DNA from: DASQDN01 sp035630195
GTDB lineage: Bacteria; Acidobacteriota; Terriglobia; Bryobacterales; Bryobacteraceae
Direction: 5' to 3'
Length of the DNA: 6,542 nt
Assembly (NCBI GenBank): GCA_035630195.1
Contig: DASQLD010000487.1
Coordinates: forward strand, 1 to 6,542
This document shows positions 1 to 6,222 of the stretch, piece by piece. The translations under genes were made by a program, and so were the position numbers. Below the pieces are notes generated by a model, which saw only the letters and a list, made by a program, of their open reading frames with translations, was not told where the DNA came from and did not search any database. Every line of letters starts with the position of its first letter. Position 1 is the first letter of the stretch.

Positions 1-219
1 AGTAGTGAGAGCCAACTCGAATTTGAAGGCACGCTCTGCTTTTTTCGCGCCTTCCAAGGCGAATTGATACGCTGCCCGCGTCCGTGGCTGTGCGCTTCCA
101 GCGCGGGCTTCTGAATATACGTTGCCGGGCCCGGGCCCAAGCCAGGATGGCCAAATACTGATTGTGCTGGTGGTGGGGCGGCTTTTAGCCTGCGGCCACC
201 TTTCAGGGGGCCTCTTCAC
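1..219 (-). CDS. Possible further operon gene, 5' part only (product unknown)
   Basis: A frame starting with GTG at 219-217 stays open to the left edge (73 codons). The GTG overlaps the hydrolase stop as GTGA, the same kind of junction seen elsewhere in this operon. From about residue 34 on the translation looks protein-like and helix-forming (for example RAAYQFALEGAKKAERAFKF), rich in Ala, Lys and Glu. The first 33 residues (MKRPPERWPQAK..., then PSWLGPGPGN) look less natural and cover a GC-rich palindrome and a stem-loop, so this part may be non-coding spacer. No signal peptide and no family are recognised; a helical-repeat protein such as TPR is only a guess. A short plus-strand frame is open from 1 to a TGA at 112-114 and competes as an explanation, although its residues look less typical. 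Confidence 0.3.
   Translation of the reverse strand, partial: MKRPPERWPQAKSRPTTSTISIWPSWLGPGPGNVYSEARAGSAQPRTRAAYQFALEGAKKAERAFKFELALTT
127..138. repeat. Perfect 12-bp palindrome GGGCCCGGGCCC
   Basis: The 12 bases are their own reverse complement and consist of two GGGCCC units in a row. The site lies 78 bp past the hydrolase stop, beside the stem-loop at 172-200. It may be part of a GC-rich intergenic element or simply encode Gly-Pro-Gly-Pro in the possible reading frame there. No function is assigned. Confidence 0.4.
172..200 (-). other. GC-rich stem-loop just after the hydrolase gene
   Basis: On the minus strand GGTGG and CCACC form an outer stem, and GGCT-aaa-AGCC forms an inner stem, with an uneven internal bulge between them. 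It begins 15 nt after the hydrolase stop codon. No T-run follows on the minus strand, so it does not qualify as a classical intrinsic terminator. It could slow transcription or protect an mRNA 3' end if the frame at 219-1 is not a gene. Confidence 0.35.
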
Positions 220-2315
220 GCAATACTGAACCGGCCGTCCGCCCCGGCAGCCTGGTACGCAGCAAAAGTGTCGCGGTAAACGCTCCGCACAACCGCTGGA
301 TCGACGCGCGATTTCATCGCGTCCACCGTCGAAACGAAAGTAAGCCGCCGATTAGCCACGGTCGCCGCAACCTGTGGCAGATCGAAGTGCTTCAGCACAT
401 CACGCACGAAAACGCTTGCATTGTGGATGTATCTATCGGTGCGAGCCAGCGCCGCATAGCTGATCAGCCCGCGCTCACACCTACAATCCTGAATGCGTGT
501 ATCCAGTGCAGCGGCGTAAAGTGCCCAGAGAGCGCCCGCTCCCTTACCAGTGAGTCTCCAATCGTTCTTCGCCACATCCGGACGGCTAAGTAAATAGTCC
601 ACACTTCGAATGACATCCTGAACGCGCATCCCGAATAGTGACTCATCCATGAACCACGTCATGTAAGCCATCGCAGTTTCGACGTCGAACAGATGGCTGA
701 ATTCGTTCATCCGGCTGCTGGAGCTTTCGTGGGGCGGTCTGGTTTCGCCGATCCCGCGTACGTCGACAGAGACAACAAGATTGCCGCTGCGCGCTAACTG
801 CTCGTATAGACCGAATTCCATGCCGTCGGCCTGCTTGCCGGCCTCATTCACGAACAGAAGCGCAGGATATGTTTCTCGCTTTGTATCGGGTACGAACACC
901 CAGGTCGGAATGGCAATGCCCGGCTCGGACACAAAGTCGAGCTTCTGGATCGAATAGGCCTTCCGCGGCGTTGTCACCTTGACTCGGGCATCGAGCGCAA
1001 CGTCGGATTTGCGATAGTGCAACAACTCTTTAATCTGACTGGCGCTCGTACGAGAACTCTGCAGCGGTAGCGTTGCCTGCTTCTTCAGGATGATCGAGAA
1101 AATGCTGTCGCCCTGCTGTGAGTAGCGCAGCGACCCGTTGGGGGTGCAGAACAGAGCTTCTGCCGGCTCAATCGCGAACTCGGGTTCGGACTTGGGACCA
1201 GGTCGGCCATACATCCAGCGGCTGAGCCAATCCGTCGCGGCGATGCGTAGCTTCGGCGTCCACGCGTGCGGATCCGTTGCCTGTTCAGTAGCGAACTTCT
1301 CAGGCACTCCGAGTTGCTGATAACGAGTGCGAATGTGTTCCGCGGCTCGATCGAACCGTGGATTGTAGTCCTCGATCATCGCCATCAGTGGCCGAGGAGC
1401 AATTGCGACGTGCAAATCGCACAGATCTACGCCGTACACTGCGGCGGGGAAAAGATTCTGTTCGACGTCAGACGGTCCGACACGACTTCCGGGACGAATA
1501 TCCAACGGCCAGCGGTGTGAAGTTCCGCCCTCGTTCACAACTGCGCACTTCACACGCTCATCGAGAGCGCTGATGAACAGCGTCAGTGTGCCTCCGCCGG
1601 AATGCCCGGCGCACCCTATGCGCGATTTATCGACCTCGGACCGAGTCTCCAGATAATCGATTGCACGCATGCCGTCCCAGATACGGTAGTGCGTCAGGTC
1701 TTCGCCCATCATAAGCAAGACTTGTCCGGGCATCGAATGCTCGTATGTAGACGAGAAGGCGACTTCAGTCTGATTAATCTGGGGATTCCAGTATTGCCGC
1801 CGTTCACCCTGCCCGATCGGATCGTAGGCCAGCACAACAAATCCGGCCTTGACCATGTTTATGTATACGGCCTGGTATTCCGGCTCCATCCGCGACATCG
1901 GATAGTGACCACACGGCGATATAACGCCCGGAAACGGGCCGGCGCCATTCGTGGGAACGTACAGGTTACCGGTCACCCAGAAATTCGGGCGGCTCTGGAA
2001 CATGACATTCTCGACGCGATAGCCGTTACGTTCATGTTTCGCGACTATCACCGGCGCCAGCGGATTCCGCTCAGGGAACCCGTGCACCATCTCGCGAAAC
2101 TTCTCTCGCACAAAACGGTTCCGCGCTTCGACATCGTTACCGGATCGAATCTTAGCGCGCTCTCCGTCCCACTTCTCTGCAAGCGCATTTAACCGGCGCG
2201 AGAGAAATGCCAGCAACATGTCCGGCATCTGTTCGAGATGACCAGGCGCGGCAAACACGTCTCCGGACGCAAGCGAAGCGAGGGCGCTCTTTTGCAGAAA
2301 TTGTCGCCGGTCCAT
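216..2315 (-). CDS. Tandem alpha/beta hydrolase, acetyl-xylan-esterase-like, second domain degenerate
   Basis: The protein has 699 aa with a Tat-like N-terminus (D2-R-R-Q-F-L, then ALASLASGDVFAA) and two hydrolase domains. Domain 1 (about 80-370) has the strand and turn AYDPIGQGE (163-171), the nucleophile elbow G237-H-S239-G-G, a probable acid D316 (IEDYNPRFD) and H350 (DPHAW), so it should be an active serine esterase. The layout resembles the acetyl xylan esterase/Abhydrolase_7 group found in Acidobacteriota and Planctomycetota. Domain 2 (about 440-690) repeats the fold with VDVRGIGET (517-525), but the elbow reads G590-K-G592-A-G, so the serine is lost, and no histidine follows H643 (KHFDLP). 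It is probably structural or substrate-binding. Substrate is not shown; removal of acetyl or other acyl groups from polysaccharide is inferred. A peptidase of the prolyl-oligopeptidase group is less likely. The start overlaps the DUF1552 stop (TAATG) with no clear ribosome site, so translational coupling is likely. Confidence 0.9.
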   Translation of the reverse strand: MDRRQFLQKSALASLASGDVFAAPGHLEQMPDMLLAFLSRRLNALAEKWDGERAKIRSGNDVEARNRFVREKFREMVHGFPERNPLAPVIVAKHERNGYRVENVMFQSRPNFWVTGNLYVPTNGAGPFPGVISPCGHYPMSRMEPEYQAVYINMVKAGFVVLAYDPIGQGERRQYWNPQINQTEVAFSSTYEHSMPGQVLLMMGEDLTHYRIWDGMRAIDYLETRSEVDKSRIGCAGHSGGGTLTLFISALDERVKCAVVNEGGTSHRWPLDIRPGSRVGPSDVEQNLFPAAVYGVDLCDLHVAIAPRPLMAMIEDYNPRFDRAAEHIRTRYQQLGVPEKFATEQATDPHAWTPKLRIAATDWLSRWMYGRPGPKSEPEFAIEPAEALFCTPNGSLRYSQQGDSIFSIILKKQATLPLQSSRTSASQIKELLHYRKSDVALDARVKVTTPRKAYSIQKLDFVSEPGIAIPTWVFVPDTKRETYPALLFVNEAGKQADGMEFGLYEQLARSGNLVVSVDVRGIGETRPPHESSSSRMNEFSHLFDVETAMAYMTWFMDESLFGMRVQDVIRSVDYLLSRPDVAKNDWRLTGKGAGALWALYAAALDTRIQDCRCERGLISYAALARTDRYIHNASVFVRDVLKHFDLPQVAATVANRRLTFVSTVDAMKSRVDPAVVRSVYRDTFAAYQAAGADGRFSIA

Positions 2316-3613
2316 TAGACCAGGACTTCGAGTTTCCGTGAGGAGGTGGGGAATCCGTCGAGACGGACACCCAGTAGATCGTTCGCGATGCCGAGGTACA
2401 GGTCACCCATGGACCCGGTCACCTTGGTGTGCGTGCCCGTGACCATCTTGTTCACGTGCCCGGCAACGATCGCGACCAGCCCATTGTTCTTATGAATGTT
2501 CGCCTCGGCATGCTCGTGGATATACAGGAGGCTGGTACGGTCGAGCATGTTGCCGTCGCCTTCCGGAATCGCCTTCAGGCGACCGATCAGATACGCGAAC
2601 TCCTGAGCGTGCCATCGACAGATGTCACGCAGGATCCGCTGCGCCTGCGGTGAATCCGCATTCGTATGAGTGTAGTCGTGGTGCCGCAGCGTTGTGTATC
2701 CGAGCCAGGGCAGCCGGACGAGGCTTTGGCACTTCGTGAGCATGTAAGTCGCGACGCGTGTCTGCCCCGATGCGAGCGCGTGAACCAGCAGATCGCTTTG
2801 GAGCTTTGCGATACGGGGGTAATCGCGAACATCGCCGCCGATCTCCGGCTCCTGCACCTTCGTATACTCCGGCGGAAGGCTTATGATCGCGCGTTCGAGA
2901 TCACGAACGGAAGCAAGGTGCTCGTCAAGACGCTGTTGATCCGTCTTCCCGAGCGCCGCGTTCATCTCTTTGAAGTCGTCGCGCACAGCATCGAGCACGC
3001 TCTTCTTCCGTTCGATCCAGCTCTGCTCTTTCGTGCCGAACATTCGATCGAATAGATTGTGCGGGATCATCTCGGGCGGCAGCGCCCGTTCATATCCGGC
3101 CCAACTCATGTTCCGGTGAATGCTCTCGCCGTGCGATTCCTGGCATACGCCGATCTGCAGCGAGCGAAACCGCGAATTGCCGCCGATCTTGCCGGCCAGT
3201 ATCTGGTCGATTGACGCCCCACCGGCGCCCCGGCCGGTGAAAGGTGTTCCGGACATTAGGGCGCTCATGGAGCGATGGTGATCGTTACCCGGACCAGGAT
3301 GGCGCGCAGCAGGATTGTCGAGACCCGTGATGATCTGAAAATCATCCCGAAAACGTGCCAGCGGGGTAAGGCACGGGCTCAACTGGTAATCGCGCCCGGT
3401 CTCGTTCGGAATCCAGTATCTCTCGGGGACGCCGTTGCCATTGAACCAAAGTACGAACCGAGATGGAATACGTGAGCCCGCCGCGTCCGCAGCATAAGCC
3501 GTGCCATGAGAGTTAAACATTGCCTCGAGCGGTGGCAGGCCGACGCGCACGAGCGCTCCTGCAGGTCCGAGGCCTTTCAAGAAACTGCGTCGCGATGGGC
3601 GTTTGAATGTCAT
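2315..3613 (-). CDS. DUF1552 (HXXSHH family) secreted protein with Tat signal
   Basis: The protein has 432 aa, a usual length for the family. The N-terminus has the full Tat consensus S7-R-R-S-F-L-K13 and a weakly hydrophobic stretch; the region to about residue 42 (AYAADAAG) is probably removed on export. The family core follows: SRFVLWFNGNGVPERYWIP (51-69), LTPLARFRDDFQIITGLDN (82-100), GPGNDHHRSMSALMSG with H112/H113, GGASIDQILAGKIG (131-144) and FRSLQIGV (149-156). A His cluster HHDYTH lies at 311-316, and a further segment YIHEHAEANIH at 364-374 leads into LVAIVAG. The His-rich sites suggest metal binding, by analogy with the related DUF1501 proteins, but no reaction is known. DUF1552 genes commonly sit beside DUF1592 genes, as here. 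The gene starts with zero spacing after the DUF1592 stop and has AGGG 7 nt upstream. It ends in a TAATG overlap with the hydrolase. The family signature is altered at 312-317. Confidence 0.93.
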   Translation of the reverse strand: MTFKRPSRRSFLKGLGPAGALVRVGLPPLEAMFNSHGTAYAADAAGSRIPSRFVLWFNGNGVPERYWIPNETGRDYQLSPCLTPLARFRDDFQIITGLDNPAARHPGPGNDHHRSMSALMSGTPFTGRGAGGASIDQILAGKIGGNSRFRSLQIGVCQESHGESIHRNMSWAGYERALPPEMIPHNLFDRMFGTKEQSWIERKKSVLDAVRDDFKEMNAALGKTDQQRLDEHLASVRDLERAIISLPPEYTKVQEPEIGGDVRDYPRIAKLQSDLLVHALASGQTRVATYMLTKCQSLVRLPWLGYTTLRHHDYTHTNADSPQAQRILRDICRWHAQEFAYLIGRLKAIPEGDGNMLDRTSLLYIHEHAEANIHKNNGLVAIVAGHVNKMVTGTHTKVTGSMGDLYLGIANDLLGVRLDGFPTSSRKLEVLV

Positions 3614-5194
3614 TTAGCTACCCTGCGTTGCCGGAAGCGCGAGCGATCTCGCTAAGAACATGATAAGAACTTTGAACTGGAATTGGGAATCGCGGAATGC
3701 CACGCTTGCTCCCGAGATAATCTTCTGGTCGGCGTCCGTCTCGCGGCGGCCGTAGGCGTACCGGAACAACTGCTTCACAACACACTCCTGACAATCACGG
3801 CTGTTCGCCAGAATCTGCCCGAGTTCGACAGGCGTCTGAAAATCGGAGTTCGCCAGACCCGAAACCTTCCCGCTCGTATTCAGGTCGAGCGTCACCGTCT
3901 TGGGAGTCTGGTCTTTTGCTTTGCGATCTGGGAAGAACTTGATGGTCTGCTTCTCTCGCCGTTTCCCGATCGCGTCGAATTTTTCAAACCCAAAGCCGAT
4001 CGGATCCATCAGGCTATGACACCCCGCACAGGTCCGGTTGATCAGATGCTCGTTAAGCCGGTCACGGTTCGTTTGCGGACGATCTACGGACAATGGCGGC
4101 AGGTTGCTGTTTGTTCCGGGAGGCGGATCGGGTACCTGGTGGCAGAAGAAGTGCTCGCGAACAAAATAGCCGCGGACCGTCGGCGAAGTTTCGCCCGGCT
4201 TGCTTGTCTGTGCGAGAAAGGTCCCGTGCCCGAGTATGCCTGCACGTCCGGCTGTTTCCGGTAACGACACTTGGTCGAAGTCGTTCTTCGGAGCGGGTAC
4301 ACCATACAGCGACGCGAGATCCGAGTTGACATACGTGCGCCGCGCAGTGAAGAGGTCCATGAAGTTGCGATCGCTCCAAACGAGATCGGCGATCAACAGC
4401 TTCGTCTCTTCCGTCATTGCGATCGCCAACTCCGGCGAGAACTGCGGATACAGCGCGCGGTCCTTTACAGCCGTCTGCACAAGGTCGAACCGCAGCCATT
4501 GCGCGGCGAATTCGTCCAAAGCCTCCCCAGCGCGTGGATCCGCAATCATCCGGTCGATTGCTTTGTTGACGCCCGCGGCGTTCGACAGTTCCCCAGCAGC
4601 CACAGCGTTGAACATCGCTTCGTCCGGCATCGTGTCCCAGAGGAAATACGAAAGCCGCGTCGCGATGGCATGTGGACCGGATCCACTGGCACGAAACAGG
4701 AACTTGGGTGATTGCATCATCGCTTCGATGACGAGTTGTGCGCCCGACAGAAAGTCGCGTCCACGAGTAGCCCCTTTCGCGAAAACCGCCTTGTACCTGA
4801 GAAATTCGGCGTTTGTCAGCGGACGGCGGAACGCACGAAGTCCAAAGGACCGCACAAATTTGTCGGCGCAACCGGCCGCCGTCGGCTTGCAAGGAATCAG
4901 GTGATTCGTGTCCGTACCACCCAGAAACGCGCTCTTCGCCAAACGCTCGGCTGCGGTATTGTACGCCTCCGCAAGCAACGGCGATATATCCTGTGCGGCT
5001 ATCTGATTCTTGAAGCCGTTGACGTAGTCTTCTTGCGGGAACGAATCAGCGGGGCGCGTATTGTCGCCAAGCAGATCGCGAACCGTGTTGTTGTACTGAC
5101 TGTGCGTCAGCCGTCTCAAACTTCCGCTCGCCGCCGGCTGCGTCGCCGCAACGATCACCGCAACAAAGGCAGCAAATACCGCATTTACTCTCAT
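3614..5194 (-). CDS. DUF1587/DUF1592/DUF1588/DUF1585 protein with one CxxCH haem motif
   Basis: The protein has 526 aa counted from the ATG at 5194. A Sec-type signal peptide comes first (MRVNAVFAAFVAVIVAA, cleavage near ASG). Then follow, in the usual family order: a DUF1587 segment (26-43, LRRLTHSQYNNTVRDLLG), a DUF1595-like part (about 103-170, with RAFRRPLT), DUF1592 (about 176-303, with RLSYFLWDTMPD), DUF1588 (about 316-412) and DUF1585 (about 440-512). DUF1588 carries C389-AG-C392-H393 followed by DPIGFGFEKFDAIG, the typical c-type haem-like motif of this family. CH at 351-352 and a CxxC at 468-471 are also present. The molecular function of the family is unknown; a periplasmic redox role is inferred from the haem motif. 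An upstream TTG at 5212 would lengthen it by 6 residues, but the ATG forms an ATGA overlap with the LRR stop. A weak AAGG lies 10 nt upstream. The stop directly abuts the DUF1552 start. Confidence 0.93.
   Translation of the reverse strand: MRVNAVFAAFVAVIVAATQPAASGSLRRLTHSQYNNTVRDLLGDNTRPADSFPQEDYVNGFKNQIAAQDISPLLAEAYNTAAERLAKSAFLGGTDTNHLIPCKPTAAGCADKFVRSFGLRAFRRPLTNAEFLRYKAVFAKGATRGRDFLSGAQLVIEAMMQSPKFLFRASGSGPHAIATRLSYFLWDTMPDEAMFNAVAAGELSNAAGVNKAIDRMIADPRAGEALDEFAAQWLRFDLVQTAVKDRALYPQFSPELAIAMTEETKLLIADLVWSDRNFMDLFTARRTYVNSDLASLYGVPAPKNDFDQVSLPETAGRAGILGHGTFLAQTSKPGETSPTVRGYFVREHFFCHQVPDPPPGTNSNLPPLSVDRPQTNRDRLNEHLINRTCAGCHSLMDPIGFGFEKFDAIGKRREKQTIKFFPDRKAKDQTPKTVTLDLNTSGKVSGLANSDFQTPVELGQILANSRDCQECVVKQLFRYAYGRRETDADQKIISGASVAFRDSQFQFKVLIMFLARSLALPATQGS
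3621..3624 (-). promoter_or_regulatory. Ribosome binding site of the DUF1552 gene
   Basis: AGGG on the minus strand lies 7 nt before the ATG at 3613-3611, inside the last codons of the DUF1592 gene. It suggests that the gene can be initiated on its own in addition to re-initiation from the abutting stop. Confidence 0.45.
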
Positions 5195-6222
5195 TTCCAC
5201 GATACCTTGCAATCAGGCCGCTCTTTCAGGAACGCCTGTACACCCGCATCGGTTACTCGTGATCCGCTAAGGTACAACTTCTGTAGTCCAGGAATGACGG
5301 TGAGGCTCGCTAGCCCTGCATCGCCGATCGCCGTCTCTGCGAGATCCAAAATCTTCAGATACTTCAGCGACGCTATCGCCGGTCCCGCCGCGTCATCAAT
5401 CCGCTTCGCGCTCCACAAACTCAACTCCTCGAGATTGCTCAGACCAGCCAGGGCGCCGAGCCCCTTCGAACTGATCTGAGTTCGGCCAAGACTGAGCCTT
5501 TTCAGTTGCGACAGTGCACCGAGTTGCGTCACACCCACGTCTGTAATCCGCATCCCGGCGAGGTTGAGAGAGCGCAACTGCTTCAGGTCGGCTACTACAT
5601 CCATGTCGCGATCTGTCAAAGTCACAACCCACGTTCCCGAGTTCCGCTTTTGACCGCCGCTCAGATTCAATGCCGTCAGCAGGGGCAACGCCCTGAGTAC
5701 CCGCAAACCTGCGCCCGTCACTTTGTTTCCGCCGACCGAAAACTCCTCCAGATTACGCAGCCCGGCGAGATATTCCATGCCGTTGTTAGTTATCTGCGTA
5801 TAGCTGATATCGAGTGATTTGAGCGACGTCAAATCTCCGAGATACTGAACGCTCGTGTCGGTGATATCGGTCCCGCGAAGATTCAGCCGCTGAAGCTTCT
5901 TCCATCCACGCAAATAGGCGATCGCGACGTCCGTGATGTGTTCAACCGAATAGAGATTCAGCTCCTGCACGTTTCGAAGATTCTTAAGTTTTTCAAGCCC
6001 GGTGTCGCTCACGAGCGATAGCGAGAGATCGAGAGTCTGAAGATCCGGCAACGCAGCAATTGGATCAAGTTCCGCGTCGGTAACCCATCCGAAGGGCAAC
6101 CATATTGCAGTCACTCGTGACCGGGCATCGGTTTCGACACGCCCACCCTGCTCTTCGATCCACTTGGGCAGTTCAGCACCGAAGGCGACCACCAAACCGA
6201 GGATAAGAATCAGAGCTCGCAT
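5191..6222 (-). CDS. Exported leucine-rich-repeat protein, 343 aa
   Basis: A short signal peptide (MRALILILGLVVAFGA, likely cut before ELPKW) leads into a small linker and a partial first turn at about residues 36-57. Eleven LRRs follow from residue 58 to the end. Most are 24 residues of the form LxxLxxLxLxxTxITDxGxxxLxx. Repeats 2 and 9 have 25 residues, and repeat 6 (179-212) has 34 because of an insertion. The C-terminal cap is RPDCKVSW. I chose the ATG at 6222 over the in-frame ATG at 6264. The inner start has an AGGGGA ribosome site 5 nt upstream, overlaps the previous stop as TGATG, and puts the hydrophobic core at the very N-terminus; the longer form adds 14 polar residues in front. 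No catalytic residues are evident, so it is probably a periplasmic or surface binding scaffold. The partner is unknown. The gene ends in an ATGA overlap with the DUF1592 gene, which suggests coupled translation. Confidence 0.93.
   Translation of the reverse strand: MRALILILGLVVAFGAELPKWIEEQGGRVETDARSRVTAIWLPFGWVTDAELDPIAALPDLQTLDLSLSLVSDTGLEKLKNLRNVQELNLYSVEHITDVAIAYLRGWKKLQRLNLRGTDITDTSVQYLGDLTSLKSLDISYTQITNNGMEYLAGLRNLEEFSVGGNKVTGAGLRVLRALPLLTALNLSGGQKRNSGTWVVTLTDRDMDVVADLKQLRSLNLAGMRITDVGVTQLGALSQLKRLSLGRTQISSKGLGALAGLSNLEELSLWSAKRIDDAAGPAIASLKYLKILDLAETAIGDAGLASLTVIPGLQKLYLSGSRVTDAGVQAFLKERPDCKVSWK

Noticed and set aside
7..45. Possible plus-strand intrinsic terminator (AGAGC/GCTCT stem followed by a run of six T)
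   Set aside because: The stem is only 5 bp with a loop of about 20 nt, and no plus-strand gene is established upstream of it.
1602..2192. Plus-strand open frame of 196 codons
   Set aside because: It lies antisense to hydrolase domain 1, where the catalytic Ser-Asp-His set confirms the minus-strand reading.
2494..2524. HEHAEANIH in DUF1552 as a zinc protease motif
   Set aside because: The spacing does not fit HExxH (the position after HEHA is Glu, not His), and the segment lies in the conserved DUF1552 C-terminal region leading to LVAIVAG.
4062..4892. Minus-strand open frame of 276 codons in a second frame of the DUF1592 gene
   Set aside because: The frame holding DUF1587, DUF1592, the CxxCH site and DUF1585 is intact across the same stretch. 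The alternative has Arg- and Cys-rich low-likelihood sequence, and no frameshift is needed.
4200..4904. Plus-strand open frame of 234 codons
   Set aside because: It is fully antisense to the DUF1592 domain region, shows no family motif, and overlaps other equally open shadow frames.
5195..5212. TTG start for the DUF1592 protein, adding six residues
   Set aside because: The ATG at 5194 gives a better signal peptide and the ATGA overlap typical of this operon; the six added residues precede the charged n-region without benefit.
4712..5479. Plus-strand open frame of 255 codons
   Set aside because: It lies antisense to the DUF1592 gene and the LRR gene, both of which are clear from their domains. 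The translation is rich in Arg and Ser with no recognisable motif, as expected of a shadow frame in GC-rich DNA.
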